From contig NZ_FXAO01000006.1 of assembly GCF_900177645.1 (NCBI RefSeq), forward strand, positions 124,001-188,000: 64,000 nucleotides of DNA. The letters run 5' to 3'. The notes beneath the pieces were generated by a model. It searched no databases. It saw only the letters and a list, made by a program, of their open reading frames with translations, and was not told the DNA's origin. Source of the DNA: Arenibacter troitsensis. GTDB lineage: Bacteria; Bacteroidota; Bacteroidia; Flavobacteriales; Flavobacteriaceae. Positions 47,582-58,016 of the stretch are shown one piece after another (positions within the stretch are counted from its first letter, which is position 1; each line of letters opens with the position of its first letter). A program made the translations under genes and the position numbers.

Positions 47582-48706
47582 TTATTCCAAAATCCTTTCC
47601 ATGGGTACCCAAATGAATTTTGGACGATAGTAGTCCGTGTTTACTTTATGTATTTTTGAAACGTCAAAACTATTTACGCAATAGGACACCAATAATTTAT
47701 TGTCAGTTATGTACTGTGGGTGTGCCATGGCATTGTACGTGAATACCTCATCCTTTACGTTATCTTGTTCCGTAGTATGGTAAAGTAATCTCTCATTGCG
47801 CCAAGGGCCAGTCGGTGTACTGGATATATAGGAATAAATATTTCCATTGGCCAATTCCCTCGCTTGTAGAATCAAAATAAAAAGATTCCCATATTTAAAC
47901 ACAGAAAACTGCTCCGGTACCGGTTGCACTACTCCAATTAAAGGTGCGCTAGCAATCGGATCGGCAGTCCAGCCCTTACCATCGAAAAATTCAAAAGAAT
48001 CTAGTAAATCGGTATTCCTGTTAAGTTTCCCCCTTGCTACATGAAGGGCGGTTGAGTCCTTGCTACTCCATGCGCCATAGATATAAGTATAATTACTGGT
48101 ATGAATTCCCGAATGTCCATAATGCACATTGTTTAGGTTGGAATAAGGTAAGTCTTGTTGCGAAATAACCCTAAAAGTTTTAGCGTCCAAGGTAATATAA
48201 TCTGTACCGGAAAATTCAAACCCCCAAGCCCCGTCACCATGTAAAAAACGAGACATGAAAACATGTAGTTTCCCATTGCTTTCAAAACCGTGACCCGGCC
48301 AATAATATTCATCGGGATTTCCGTTAATAGGTTTGAGAAAAGCGTCAGGATTGGCCATAGTCCCTTGGTATAATGCAGTATGAGTCTCTCCACTCTTATT
48401 TACAGCAATAAAGGTATTGTTGACCATTGGACTATTGATATCTCTTTTCTTGTTTTGGACAGGTGATAAAAATGAATCTCCCATCATGAATATAGATGTA
48501 CTATCATCCAGTGAAAAGGAAATTACCCCATCAGCACCAGTAACGCCAAGACTATCCACCATGACTAACTTTTCAAAATCATTAGCTGCAGAGATTTCTC
48601 TGGGAAAAAGGACGCACTTTTTTTGTGTCGTGTTGCTTTTTTTGTTGGGAGAACAGGATACCATTAATAGGGCATTAACAACAGAAGTTAAAATATATAT
48701 TTTCAT
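47582..48706 (-). CDS. Putative five-bladed-propeller lipoprotein, glycoside hydrolase-like
   Basis: A 374-residue lipoprotein (lipobox cysteine in LMVSC at residue 18 of the ATG-48706 form; an in-frame ATG at 48736 would add 10 residues). It has the repeated strand pattern of DUF4185/DUF5005-like or GH43-like propellers: SIFMMGDSFLSP, NNTFIAV, YYWPGHGFESNGKLHVFMSRF, YTYIYGAWSSKD, SYISSTPTGPWRNERLLYHT. Such proteins in glycan loci are putative glycosidases or binding proteins. I cannot place it in a CAZy family. It is convergent to the FG-GAP gene and shares no obvious operon. Confidence 0.6.
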   Translation of the reverse strand: MKIYILTSVVNALLMVSCSPNKKSNTTQKKCVLFPREISAANDFEKLVMVDSLGVTGADGVISFSLDDSTSIFMMGDSFLSPVQNKKRDINSPMVNNTFIAVNKSGETHTALYQGTMANPDAFLKPINGNPDEYYWPGHGFESNGKLHVFMSRFLHGDGAWGFEFSGTDYITLDAKTFRVISQQDLPYSNLNNVHYGHSGIHTSNYTYIYGAWSSKDSTALHVARGKLNRNTDLLDSFEFFDGKGWTADPIASAPLIGVVQPVPEQFSVFKYGNLFILILQARELANGNIYSYISSTPTGPWRNERLLYHTTEQDNVKDEVFTYNAMAHPQYITDNKLLVSYCVNSFDVSKIHKVNTDYYRPKFIWVPMERILE

Positions 48707-49046
48707 TACGGTCCAATTTAAGTGTTTTAAAGCCATGGTTATGGTATTATCCCTAATGAAAATACAAATTAATCAATGTGTGTAATATGTTATTAGTTGA
48801 TGCTTTTGAATATAGAAAAAGCGACACCGAAGACCTAAATCAAAATTCACTTTTTAAGATTTGGAAATAAACCAACTACAGAAGCTGCATAACGACCAAC
48901 CATCCTTAAATGATATTCATGCAAGTAAATGAACCAAACCAAAAGTAGAACTCGTCCAACAGTAACAAGAGAATCATTCTAAATAAGTTTTTAGTATTAC
49001 CTACTCAGTTAAAGTATCGTATCTCAATTGAAACTGGTAGATTAAA
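48707..49046. other. Intergenic, nothing recognised
   Basis: 340 bases between two minus-strand genes. No gene, palindrome or clear terminator was seen; it probably contains the promoter of the propeller lipoprotein gene. Confidence 0.35.
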
Positions 49047-50075
49047 CTACTCTCCATCCATTACTTGTACATCCAACTGAACATCCAAATTAAGTTCATT
49101 TCGTCGAAACTCATCACGTGTTACTTTCGCCGTTTTGTGATCTCCTGTGTGGCTCCAACCTGGAGGCATTATAATGTACAGCAATTTATTTTTTAGGCCA
49201 GGGGCGCCTATTACATCTTTTACCAAGCAAACGATTTCACCAAAATAGACATCAAAAAAATTGCCTGAGTTCATCTCACGTGTTATACCATATTCCAATT
49301 TTATGCTCTCTTCTTCATTTTGATAAGTGCCAAAAACCTTATCCCAGATATTGAGCAGATTGCAAAAATTGGTATCCATATACAATGGATTTTTGGCATG
49401 GTGTACCCTGTGGTGCGAAGGGGTCAATATAATATTATTCAAAAAACCAAGCCTACCATCTTTTAAAAAGTTTTCTCCTATATGGATAAACGCTCCCCAT
49501 GTACCATCAATGAACATGATTAAAAACAACAGTTCAGGTTGAACACCCAATAAAATACATACCGTAGTGCGAATGGTATCGGCATATGGCGCTTCGAGGA
49601 AAAAATGGGCATGGGTAACGGACAGATTCATATCTTCCGGAGCATGATGTGTTGAATGAAGACACCAAAAAAGCCTAACTTTATGGCCCCAGTAGTGATA
49701 GAGAAAATGTCCAAACTCCCAAACAATATATCCATAAATGAACCAATACCAAGTTAATTTGGTCTGAAATGGGGCAATAGGTTGCAATAATCCAATAATA
49801 AGGGTTACCATTGCTATCGCTATAAACCTGCCCACAAACCTATTGAAAATGTAAATTAGGAAATTGACCTTATATACTTTGGTCTGAGGTTTTTTGTAAA
49901 TAAAACCCAGAATTAACTCCAATAACAAAAGTAACGGAATTATAGGGTAGATTAAGGAGACTATTCCATCATAAGTCCTAAAGGCGGCATAATCACCAGA
50001 TTTCAGAAGGTCCCAAGCCTGCGATACTCCCAAGAATCGAATGATTTCATTATATAATGTTTCTAAAACTTCCAT
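49047..50075 (-). CDS. Sterol desaturase/fatty acid hydroxylase superfamily protein
   Basis: A 342-residue integral-membrane di-iron oxygenase. Several hydrophobic helices lie in the first half (YPIIPLLLLLELILGF; FVGRFIAIAMVTLIIGLL). The histidine boxes are HFLYHYWGHK, LHSTHHAPE and HHRVHHAKN. Members hydroxylate or desaturate lipids (sterols, carotenoids, fatty acids). It stands alone on the minus strand, so its tie to the glycan loci is unclear; a role in membrane lipid or sphingolipid modification is possible. Substrate unknown. Confidence 0.88.
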   Translation of the reverse strand: MEVLETLYNEIIRFLGVSQAWDLLKSGDYAAFRTYDGIVSLIYPIIPLLLLLELILGFIYKKPQTKVYKVNFLIYIFNRFVGRFIAIAMVTLIIGLLQPIAPFQTKLTWYWFIYGYIVWEFGHFLYHYWGHKVRLFWCLHSTHHAPEDMNLSVTHAHFFLEAPYADTIRTTVCILLGVQPELLFLIMFIDGTWGAFIHIGENFLKDGRLGFLNNIILTPSHHRVHHAKNPLYMDTNFCNLLNIWDKVFGTYQNEEESIKLEYGITREMNSGNFFDVYFGEIVCLVKDVIGAPGLKNKLLYIIMPPGWSHTGDHKTAKVTRDEFRRNELNLDVQLDVQVMDGE

Positions 50076-50925
50076 AATTTTAAATATTGCAATTGATAAT
50101 TGTGCTAACTTAAAAATGCTAGAGCCAAATTTTGATTAAGACTAATGTGAAATCTTTAAATTTATAGTTGGAATGTACCCTTCATTTCCTACAACCTTAA
50201 GAGTGGTAATTTCAACTCCCCATCTAACTACGTACTAGTTAATTGAATCATAACTGGACCCATCCACTCTTACCAACTTTAAATTTACCAACTCATTTTA
50301 GTAGTTATTTTATTGCCGATGATATTCCCGGCACCACTGTATTAAATAAATAATGAATCTATTCAAATCAACAGTTAAAAATCCCCACTCCTCAGGATAT
50401 TCATTTACCCCAACATAACTGATATTTCAAATTGAATGAGCTTCACTCACAACAAAGCGTGCGATTATGTAATTCTTGTCAAATTCTAAATTAGTTGTTT
50501 CCTAGTATTTATTTTTCCTGAATATTAACTTGTTTTGAATGTATCTTAACAATGTGACAACTATAACTTAACAGAAGGCTTGAACCTAAAAGAGACTTAC
50601 CAAACCAATTCTAATCTGGAACAAAAAAAAGGTACAAATTGGACGAAACTCATGAAGCCAAATATATCAACTTTATAAAATTCACTCAACACGAACCATT
50701 TATAATCATTTATAAAGTTATATCATGTGTACAAATAAACTACTTCAAGACTCTAAGCTCAACTTCAGAAGCCTATATATTAAATCCAATGTTAATATTG
50801 ATTCAGTATTAGTTAAAAACTATTAAGAATGCAATAATCGAAAATCATAATTTTATCAAACAAAGATTGAAATACTAATGCACACCTGAAATTATAATGA
50901 TCTGGTATTCAATATACATTGTAAT
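50076..50925. other. 850-bp intergenic region before the PSCyt1 operon
   Basis: No gene or convincing hairpin seen. AT-rich. It should contain the divergent promoters of the desaturase-like gene and the PSCyt1/DUF1549 operon, but no TAnnTTTG box with a spaced TTG could be fixed. Confidence 0.35.
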
Positions 50926-53900
50926 ATGATGAGGATAGATAAAAATTTTGCTTACCTAATACTTGTTTTAGTTTCATTAACTGCCTGTAACAATTATAAG
51001 ACGGAAGAGTTAATATTGGCTGATAACACTATACCTGATAAAATAGATTACAATATACATGTGAGGCCTATATTGTCAGATAAGTGCTTTGCCTGTCATG
51101 GTCCGGACAAGGCTAAACAAAAAGCTGGGCTCCGCTTGGATTTAAGGGATGCGGCCATAGGCGAACTCCCAAAATCCCCTGGCAAGTATGCCATTGTACC
51201 AGGCAAACCTGCAAAAAGCCAACTTTTCAACCGCATCATAACAACTGACCTTTCCATTATTATGCCCCCAATGGAATCACATCTTGACCTCAGCTCCAAA
51301 GATAAGGCAATTTTGACAAGATGGATCGAGCAAGGAGCAGAGTATCAGGAACATTGGGCTTTTCAATCGCCAAAAAAATACTCACCTCCTAAACTGGAAA
51401 ATAAGGAAATGGCCGTAAATGAGATCGACCATTTTGTATTGAAAAAACTAATGGAGAACGGCCTACAATTCAATAAAATAGCTGATAAAGAGGTGTTATT
51501 AAGAAGACTGTCTTTCGATTTGACTGGTCTGCCACCTCTGATGGAAGATTTGAACCAATTTATTTCAGGGCAAAAAACCTATGAAGAAATGGTTGACAAT
51601 TATCTTCAATCTAATGCTTATGGTGAGAAAATGGCAGTAGACTGGTTAGATTTGGCGAGATATGCGGATACCCATGGCTACCAATCAGATGGTCCAAGGA
51701 GAATGTGGCCATGGCGAGATTGGGTCATCAATGCCTATAATAACAACATGCCTTATGATCAATTCATCAAATGGCAAATGGCAGGAGATAAATTTCCAAA
51801 TCCCAGTCAAGATCAAATGATTGCTACAGGGTTCAACAGAAACCATTTAATCAATGTTGAAGGTGGCATAATAGCAGAAGAGTACAGGGTCGAATACGTG
51901 TTAGATCGAACAAATACTTTAGGCACAGCTCTACTAGGGCTAAGCTTTGAATGCGCACGCTGTCACGACCATAAATACGACCCAATTTCACAAAAGGAAT
52001 ATTATGAAACTTCCTACTTTTTCAATAGTGTTGATGAAATGGGACAAGGCCAAAGAGACGATGGGGAAGTACAACCTCCTTCAATGCTTTTAACCGACAA
52101 AGATATAGATAATATTCTCCTTTTTATGGACATGCAAACAAAAGAAGCTGAGAAAAAATTGGACAGTGTTCTTGACAACTCAACGGAAGAATATAAACAA
52201 TGGGCCAATACCGTAAATCTAAAAAATTTGGTGCAGGGCCCTGTTCCTAACGAGATAGAGAGTTTTACTTTTGAAGATTCCAAAAATTTCAAATCAGTTG
52301 AGGGTATCAAGGGCAAGGCGGTTGAATTTGATGGAGAGGGTGGATTATACTATCCTGGAAAAATTGATTTTGATAGATACGACCCGTATTCCTTCTCCTT
52401 TTGGATCAAACCTCCAGAACCAAATGGGACCTACAACTTTTTTGCCAAGTCTACTGGCGAATATGGTGGATTTCGAGGCATAGAGATGCAACTTGTCGAC
52501 AATCAGTTAGAGATGACATTGGCCCATAGGTATCCCAACAATTCAATCGGGGTAAGGACAAATGCCCCCCTAAAAACATCCGAATGGACTCATGTAGGCA
52601 TAACCTACGATGGATCTAGCAAAGCTTCGGGCGCTCAAATTTTCTTCAATGGCAAGAAGCAAGAGTCTTTAGTGTTAAGGGATAATCTTCATAAGACCAT
52701 AATACCACATACTTGGGATTCAAAAACGAAGACCTATGGCTATGTATTTGGCCACCAAGACAATGCACAAGGTTTTCCCGGGGGTGCACTGGATGAATTT
52801 AAAATTTTTGATTTTCAACTCTCCCAGATAGAAATAGGACTTTTGGCCGGTGACGAAGACTTAACTGCTCAAATAAGTTCCTTATCTCCAAAGGAACGTG
52901 AGGTTGACAAGAAGCTAAGGGAATTCTATTTTCTGCGGAAAAACAATAAAACCCACAACCTGAGAAAGGAATTGCTTGAAGTCCGAAAAGCCCAAAATGA
53001 TACCCTTACCAAGATTCCGGAAGTTATGGTAATGAAAGACATTAAAGATAGCATTCGGAAAACGTATATTTTGGATCGTGGTAGTTATGACGCCCATGGC
53101 GAAGAAGTGGGTCCCGGTATTCCTAAAGTATTATTGGCCCCCGGTGCTGCCCCACCAAAAACCCGCATGGAGTTAGCCGAATGGTTGGTAGACAGCAGTA
53201 ACCCTATGACTTCTAGAGTAACAGTGAACCGCTTCTGGCAAAATTTATTTGGAAAAGGCATTGTAGAGACTTCCAACGATTTTGGCAGTCAAGGCAGTTT
53301 GCCTACACACCCGAAACTTTTAGATTGGCTGGCAATCGAGTTCATTGAATCGGGATGGAACGTAAAATCTTTGATCAAAAAGATGGTCATGTCACAGACC
53401 TATAGACAATCCTCCAATATTTCCAAAGAGCTTTATGACAAAGACCCTAAAAATGAGTTGTTGGCCCGGGGGCCGCGACACCGATTGTCCGCAGAAATGA
53501 TACGGGACAACATATTAGCCGCCAGTGGCCTATTGGTAAAAAAGGTAGGAGGACCCAGCGTTAAACCGTATCAACCAGAAGGGTTATGGCAAGAAAAGGC
53601 AACCTTTGTCGGTGAGAACAAATATGTTCAGGGTGAAGGTGATGACCTGTATAGACGAAGTATATATACCTATTGGAGGCGTACAATACCGCCGCCGTTT
53701 ATGATCACCTTTGATACACCCGAAAGAAACCTGTGCAGCGTTAAACGCCAATCGACCACTACGCCCCTTCAACCGCTGGTAATGCTCAATGGACCGGAAT
53801 ACATAGAGGCCGCCAAGGTTCTAGTAGAACAAACTATGGCTTCCGGGGGCGAAAAAGTAGAAAACCAAATTTCAGAAATTTTTAGGTTGTTGACCAGTAG

Positions 53901-54108
53901 ATCGCCTACCGATGAAGAGGTCACCACCCTGAAAAAACTTTATTTGGATGAAAAAACAAGGTTTGAAAACGAGCCACAGCACATAGCCGACTTGTTGGAT
54001 ATAGGGGCGTACAAATTGGACCTTTCCAATAAAAATGCCCAAGTGGCCGCAATGACCGTGATGACCAATATTATAATGAATTTTGACCCCGTTTACACAA
54101 AATATTAA
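50926..54108 (+). CDS. PSCyt1-DUF1549-LamG-DUF1553 lipoprotein (cytochrome c-like)
   Basis: A 1060-residue exported lipoprotein (lipobox cysteine C21 in SLTAC). The domains are: PSCyt1 with a C54-x-x-C57-H58 heme motif (DKCFACHGPD); DUF1549 (about 160-365) with the CARCHDHKYDP signature; a LamG/concanavalin-like domain (about 440-610); and DUF1553 (about 715-1030; SRVTVNRFWQNLFGKGIV, PRHRLSAEMIRDNILAASG). This architecture is common in Planctomycetes and Verrucomicrobia and is less usual in flavobacteria. It is paired with a DUF1501 gene 3 bases downstream, the standard partner. Biochemistry unknown; electron transfer linked to oxidation of glycan or carbohydrate has been proposed. Confidence 0.9.
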   Translation: MMRIDKNFAYLILVLVSLTACNNYKTEELILADNTIPDKIDYNIHVRPILSDKCFACHGPDKAKQKAGLRLDLRDAAIGELPKSPGKYAIVPGKPAKSQLFNRIITTDLSIIMPPMESHLDLSSKDKAILTRWIEQGAEYQEHWAFQSPKKYSPPKLENKEMAVNEIDHFVLKKLMENGLQFNKIADKEVLLRRLSFDLTGLPPLMEDLNQFISGQKTYEEMVDNYLQSNAYGEKMAVDWLDLARYADTHGYQSDGPRRMWPWRDWVINAYNNNMPYDQFIKWQMAGDKFPNPSQDQMIATGFNRNHLINVEGGIIAEEYRVEYVLDRTNTLGTALLGLSFECARCHDHKYDPISQKEYYETSYFFNSVDEMGQGQRDDGEVQPPSMLLTDKDIDNILLFMDMQTKEAEKKLDSVLDNSTEEYKQWANTVNLKNLVQGPVPNEIESFTFEDSKNFKSVEGIKGKAVEFDGEGGLYYPGKIDFDRYDPYSFSFWIKPPEPNGTYNFFAKSTGEYGGFRGIEMQLVDNQLEMTLAHRYPNNSIGVRTNAPLKTSEWTHVGITYDGSSKASGAQIFFNGKKQESLVLRDNLHKTIIPHTWDSKTKTYGYVFGHQDNAQGFPGGALDEFKIFDFQLSQIEIGLLAGDEDLTAQISSLSPKEREVDKKLREFYFLRKNNKTHNLRKELLEVRKAQNDTLTKIPEVMVMKDIKDSIRKTYILDRGSYDAHGEEVGPGIPKVLLAPGAAPPKTRMELAEWLVDSSNPMTSRVTVNRFWQNLFGKGIVETSNDFGSQGSLPTHPKLLDWLAIEFIESGWNVKSLIKKMVMSQTYRQSSNISKELYDKDPKNELLARGPRHRLSAEMIRDNILAASGLLVKKVGGPSVKPYQPEGLWQEKATFVGENKYVQGEGDDLYRRSIYTYWRRTIPPPFMITFDTPERNLCSVKRQSTTTPLQPLVMLNGPEYIEAAKVLVEQTMASGGEKVENQISEIFRLLTSRSPTDEEVTTLKKLYLDEKTRFENEPQHIADLLDIGAYKLDLSNKNAQVAAMTVMTNIIMNFDPVYTKY

Positions 54109-54111
54109 AGT

Positions 54112-55581
54112 ATGAGTACAGAAAAATCCATATTGCAAGGTTTAGGAAGGAGAGATTTTTTAGGTAAGATGGGAATGGGCCTTGGATCCGTAGCCCTCAC
54201 TTCCCTCCTCAACCCCATTGATGCTTTGGCTGGAACAGGAATCGGAGGAAGAAATACAAGAGGAAATGGTGGCGCACTCCATTTACCACATTTTATCCCG
54301 AAAGCCAAAAGAGTCATTTACTTGTTTCAAAGTGGAGGCCCCTCCCAACAAGATATGTTCGACTACAAGCCCCTATTAAGGGAGCTCAACGGGCAGGATT
54401 TGCCCAATAGTGTTAGACAAGGGCAACGACTTACCGGAATGAGTGCTTTTCAAAATTCACTCCCGTTGGCCGGTAGCCACTTCGACTTTAAACAATATGG
54501 TAAAAGCGGCATGTGGGTAAGCGATCTTTTGCCCCACACCTCCAAAATTGTTGATGAGCTCTGTTTTATCAAATCCATGTACACCGAAGCGATCAATCAT
54601 GACCCCGCCATCACATTTTTTCAGACGGGCTCCCAGCAGCCAGGACGACCATCCATAGGCTCGTGGTTAAGCTACGGACTGGGTAGTGATAATGAGAACC
54701 TTCCTGCATTCTCTGTGCTATTGTCAAGATCACATCCGTTTGGGCAACCCCTGTATTCAAGACTATGGGGAAATGGATTTTTGCCGTCCCAGCATCAAGG
54801 AGTTCAATTTAGATCGGGCAAAGATCCGGTACTTTATTTGGCCAACCCACATGGAATAACCGATACCTCCAGAAAAAATGCCCTGGATGCCTTGGAAGAA
54901 CTGCATACCTTGAACGTTGACAAAATGGGCACACAGGAACTAAGCAGTAAAATCAGTCAATATGAAATGGCCTATAGGATGCAAACTTCTGTGCCAGAGG
55001 CCATGAGCATAGCAGATGAACCCGATTATATCCTTGATATGTATGGTCCCGAAGCCAAAATTCCGGGCTCATATGCCTATAATTGTGTATTGGCCCGTAG
55101 ACTGGTAGAAAAGGATGTGAAATTTGTACAATTGTACCACCAAGGCTGGGACCAGCATGGCAATCTCCCCTCCGATATTAAAAAGCAATGCAAGAGTACG
55201 GACCAGCCTTCAGCAGCCCTGGTCATGGATCTAAAACAACGGGGGCTATTGGATGACACCTTGGTCATTTGGGGCGGTGAATTTGGCAGGACCAGCTACA
55301 GCCAAGGTAGACTAACCAAGGATAATTATGGAAGAGACCACCATCCAAGGTGTTTTACCATGTGGATGGCCGGGGCCGGAGTAAAATCTGGTTACATACA
55401 TGGAGAGACGGACGATTTTGGATACAATATTGTAGAAAATCCGGTCCACGTACATGACTTTCAGGCCACTTTAATGCATTTGTTAGGCATAGATCATGAA
55501 AGACTCACCTATAAATTTCAGGGAAGACGATTTAGACTTACCGATGTTCATGGGCACGTTATAAAGGATATTTTAACCTAG
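54112..55581 (+). CDS. DUF1501 protein, alkaline-phosphatase/sulfatase-like fold, Tat-exported
   Basis: A 489-residue protein with a twin-arginine signal (GRRDFLGKMGMGLGSVALTSLL). DUF1501 (PF07394) belongs to the alkaline phosphatase superfamily. Seen here are the start RVIYLFQSGGPSQQDMFDYKP, the middle NHDPAITFFQTGSQQPGRPSIGSWLSYGLGS, and the C-terminal VIWGGEFGRT and GRDHHPRCFTMWMAGAGVK blocks with likely metal-binding Asp/His. The family almost always accompanies a PSCyt1/DUF1549/DUF1553 protein, here 3 bases upstream. Whether it hydrolyses sulfate or phosphate esters is unknown. Confidence 0.9.
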   Translation: MSTEKSILQGLGRRDFLGKMGMGLGSVALTSLLNPIDALAGTGIGGRNTRGNGGALHLPHFIPKAKRVIYLFQSGGPSQQDMFDYKPLLRELNGQDLPNSVRQGQRLTGMSAFQNSLPLAGSHFDFKQYGKSGMWVSDLLPHTSKIVDELCFIKSMYTEAINHDPAITFFQTGSQQPGRPSIGSWLSYGLGSDNENLPAFSVLLSRSHPFGQPLYSRLWGNGFLPSQHQGVQFRSGKDPVLYLANPHGITDTSRKNALDALEELHTLNVDKMGTQELSSKISQYEMAYRMQTSVPEAMSIADEPDYILDMYGPEAKIPGSYAYNCVLARRLVEKDVKFVQLYHQGWDQHGNLPSDIKKQCKSTDQPSAALVMDLKQRGLLDDTLVIWGGEFGRTSYSQGRLTKDNYGRDHHPRCFTMWMAGAGVKSGYIHGETDDFGYNIVENPVHVHDFQATLMHLLGIDHERLTYKFQGRRFRLTDVHGHVIKDILT

Positions 55582-55591
55582 AAATTTTTAT

Positions 55592-56917
55592 ATGGACATT
55601 GTTGAGTTTATAGGAAGGTTGCATCCACTTGTGGTACACTTGCCTATTGGGTTTCTTTCATTAGCCTTGGTGATTCAATGGGCCATGAGGAAGAACAAAT
55701 CTAAATCACAAGAAAAAATAATTCTAATCATACTTGTTCTAGGGGCTCTGTCAGCAATAGTCGCTTCATTGTTCGGATGGTTATTGGCCGATAGCGGCGC
55801 ATATGGTGGAGACACATTGGTGTGGCACCGTTGGTTGGGTATTGCAACTTGTCTTATCGCCATAATGGCCCCATTGTCAAAATACTTTCATCAAAAAAAA
55901 CTGTATCAGGCCTGCCTTGTATCTATTGGCCTATTACTGTTCGCCACAGGACATTACGGGGGCTCACTGACCCACGGTCCAGATTATTTGCTGGAACCTT
56001 TCCAAGGCAACTCCCAAGGCGATTTGGCGACTACCTTAAAAGGTGTTAATCCAGATTCCGTGGTTGTGTACAATGCTTTAATACAGCCCATTCTGGAAAA
56101 AAAATGTTATGATTGCCATGGCTTTGAAAATGATATGGGAGGCTTGAACATGGAGTCTTATCAAAAACTTCTTGAAGGTGGTGACCACGGAACGGTCATC
56201 GCAACAGATTCATGGTCCAGTGAAATATTCAAAAGGGTGACCCTACCCACAACACACAAACTTTTTATGCCGCCCAGTGGTACACCTTTGGATTATAATG
56301 AAATCAATCTTTTAAAATGGTGGGTAGAACAAGGTGCCGATTCCAGTAGCACGGTTTCTGAATTGGAGATCAATACCGATGTGGAGAAAATTTTACTTTC
56401 CAACTATTATATAGATACCAGTCCAAAGTCTTATGTAGAAAAAGTACAGGTGCCCGCAGTTACAAAATCAACAATTGATGGGTTGACAAAAAATGGATGG
56501 CGGATAAATGAGATTGCTCAAAACACAAATTTATTGGAAGTCACCTATATCCAAGGTAACTCTTTGCCAAATAGAAAAATTGAAGATTTGAGTGAAATTA
56601 TGGACAATATTACCTGGTTAAACTTGTCCGGGCTTAGTTTAAACGATAAGGATATAAGCACCATTTCAAAGTTCCAGAACTTAACAAGGCTTAATCTGGA
56701 CAATAATGTGATTACGGAAAAAGGACTTCACCATTTGAGCGAACTAACCCATTTGGAGACTTTGAACCTCAATAAAAACCCCATTACCGGAGAGGATGCC
56801 AATTGGGTAAAGCCCCTTACATATCTTAAAAGGCTCTACCTATGGGAGACCCAAATAACTTCAAATGCCATAGAAAAGCTCAACAAATTACATCCGGAAT
56901 TAAATATAATCTATTAA
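55592..56917 (+). CDS. DUF2231 membrane protein with c-type cytochrome and leucine-rich repeats
   Basis: A 441-residue membrane protein. Residues 1-130 contain four hydrophobic helices with the DUF2231 signature HPLVVHLPIGFLSLA and conserved histidines that may hold heme b. A PSCyt1-type domain follows with the C172-x-x-C175-H176 motif (KKCYDCHGF). The C-terminus (about 330-441) has LRR-like repeats (LTRLNLDNN, LETLNLNKNPI, LKRLYLWE). It is in the same operon, 10 bases after the DUF1501 gene. It could link electron flow from the exported PSCyt1 protein to the inner membrane; this is inferred from domains. Confidence 0.85.
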   Translation: MDIVEFIGRLHPLVVHLPIGFLSLALVIQWAMRKNKSKSQEKIILIILVLGALSAIVASLFGWLLADSGAYGGDTLVWHRWLGIATCLIAIMAPLSKYFHQKKLYQACLVSIGLLLFATGHYGGSLTHGPDYLLEPFQGNSQGDLATTLKGVNPDSVVVYNALIQPILEKKCYDCHGFENDMGGLNMESYQKLLEGGDHGTVIATDSWSSEIFKRVTLPTTHKLFMPPSGTPLDYNEINLLKWWVEQGADSSSTVSELEINTDVEKILLSNYYIDTSPKSYVEKVQVPAVTKSTIDGLTKNGWRINEIAQNTNLLEVTYIQGNSLPNRKIEDLSEIMDNITWLNLSGLSLNDKDISTISKFQNLTRLNLDNNVITEKGLHHLSELTHLETLNLNKNPITGEDANWVKPLTYLKRLYLWETQITSNAIEKLNKLHPELNIIY

Positions 56918-56927
56918 CTACCTACCT

Positions 56928-58016
56928 ATGTCAAACCAACATCATTCAAATAAGAGACGTTCATTTATTAAATCATCGGTCTCCGGAGCGCTCGGAGCCT
57001 CACTCATACCCACGTTGGGAAATGCTTTTGAAGGCAAAGAACAAATTGACTATACGAAAAACATGCAGGGTGAAGCTGGTATTATTGGCCATGGTGATTT
57101 TAGGTATAGATTGAATAAAGAATGGGGGACACAAAATCTTGCCAAGTATCCTGTCATGGATTGTCATGAAATGGTTCAAGACCAAAAAGGCCGCCTGTTG
57201 CTCTTGACCAACCACCCAAAGAACAATCTCCTTATTTACGATCGGTCCGGTAAGGTTTTGGATACGTGGACCCTTGGCCTACAAGGAGCCCATGGACTCA
57301 CACTGTCCGAAGAAGGCGGGGAAGAGTTTCTTTATATAGCCGCAACCACGGACCATATGGTTTTAAAAACCGATATGAAAGGCAATATTCTGCTTAAACT
57401 GGAGTATCCCAAGGAAACCGGGAAGTACGAATCCGAGGAAAAATACGTGCCCACTGAAACCGCCATTGCCCCTAATGGCGACATTTATGTTGCAGATGGC
57501 TACGGTCTTGATTATATTATGCAATACGATGCGAAAGGAAATTTTATCCGTTATTGGGGAGGTAAAGGAGAAGGCAAAAACAATTTAGATTGCTGCCACG
57601 GGGTGACCTTGGATACTAGGGACAAAAAGAATCCAACGTTATTGATCACCTCTCGGTCAAAACAGGAGTTCAAACGCTTTACCCTTGATGGGCAACACTT
57701 GGAAACCATTCAAATGCCGGGCAGTTGGATCTGCCGCCCCGTAATCAAAGGCGAGAATTTATATTTTGCCGTATTGGTCACCAAAACCTGGGGTGCCTAC
57801 GACGGCTGTATAGCCGTCCTGGACAAAGACAATAAAGTGGTATCAATGCCCGGTGCAAGTACCCCTAAATATGAAAATGGCCTGTTAATGCCGCCGCAAT
57901 ATGACGATTTCTCTTTCTTGAACCCCCATGACGTGTGTATTGATAACGCTGGGAATATTTATATACCCCAATGGATGTCCGGTAGGACATACCCATACAT
58001 GCTTGAACGGGTATAG
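56928..58016 (+). CDS. NHL/6-bladed beta-propeller protein, Tat-exported
   Basis: A 362-residue protein with a twin-arginine signal (NKRRSFIKSSVSGALGASLIPTLG). The mature part has propeller-type repeats typical of NHL/SGL-like proteins: KNNLLIYDRSGKVLDTWTLGLQGAHGLTLS, AIAPNGDIYVADGYGLDYIMQYDAKGNFIRYWGG, HDVCIDNAGNIYIPQW. It is last in the four-gene plus-strand cluster, 10 bases after the DUF2231 gene. It may bind or hydrolyse a sugar derivative or act as a scaffold; no catalytic set can be assigned from sequence. Confidence 0.82.
   Translation: MSNQHHSNKRRSFIKSSVSGALGASLIPTLGNAFEGKEQIDYTKNMQGEAGIIGHGDFRYRLNKEWGTQNLAKYPVMDCHEMVQDQKGRLLLLTNHPKNNLLIYDRSGKVLDTWTLGLQGAHGLTLSEEGGEEFLYIAATTDHMVLKTDMKGNILLKLEYPKETGKYESEEKYVPTETAIAPNGDIYVADGYGLDYIMQYDAKGNFIRYWGGKGEGKNNLDCCHGVTLDTRDKKNPTLLITSRSKQEFKRFTLDGQHLETIQMPGSWICRPVIKGENLYFAVLVTKTWGAYDGCIAVLDKDNKVVSMPGASTPKYENGLLMPPQYDDFSFLNPHDVCIDNAGNIYIPQWMSGRTYPYMLERV

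Noticed and set aside
49047-50075. Link between the sterol-desaturase-like protein and the P450 as a sterol pathway
   Set aside because: The genes are 35 kb apart, in different operons, and the P450 neighbours fit formaldehyde removal rather than sterol metabolism.
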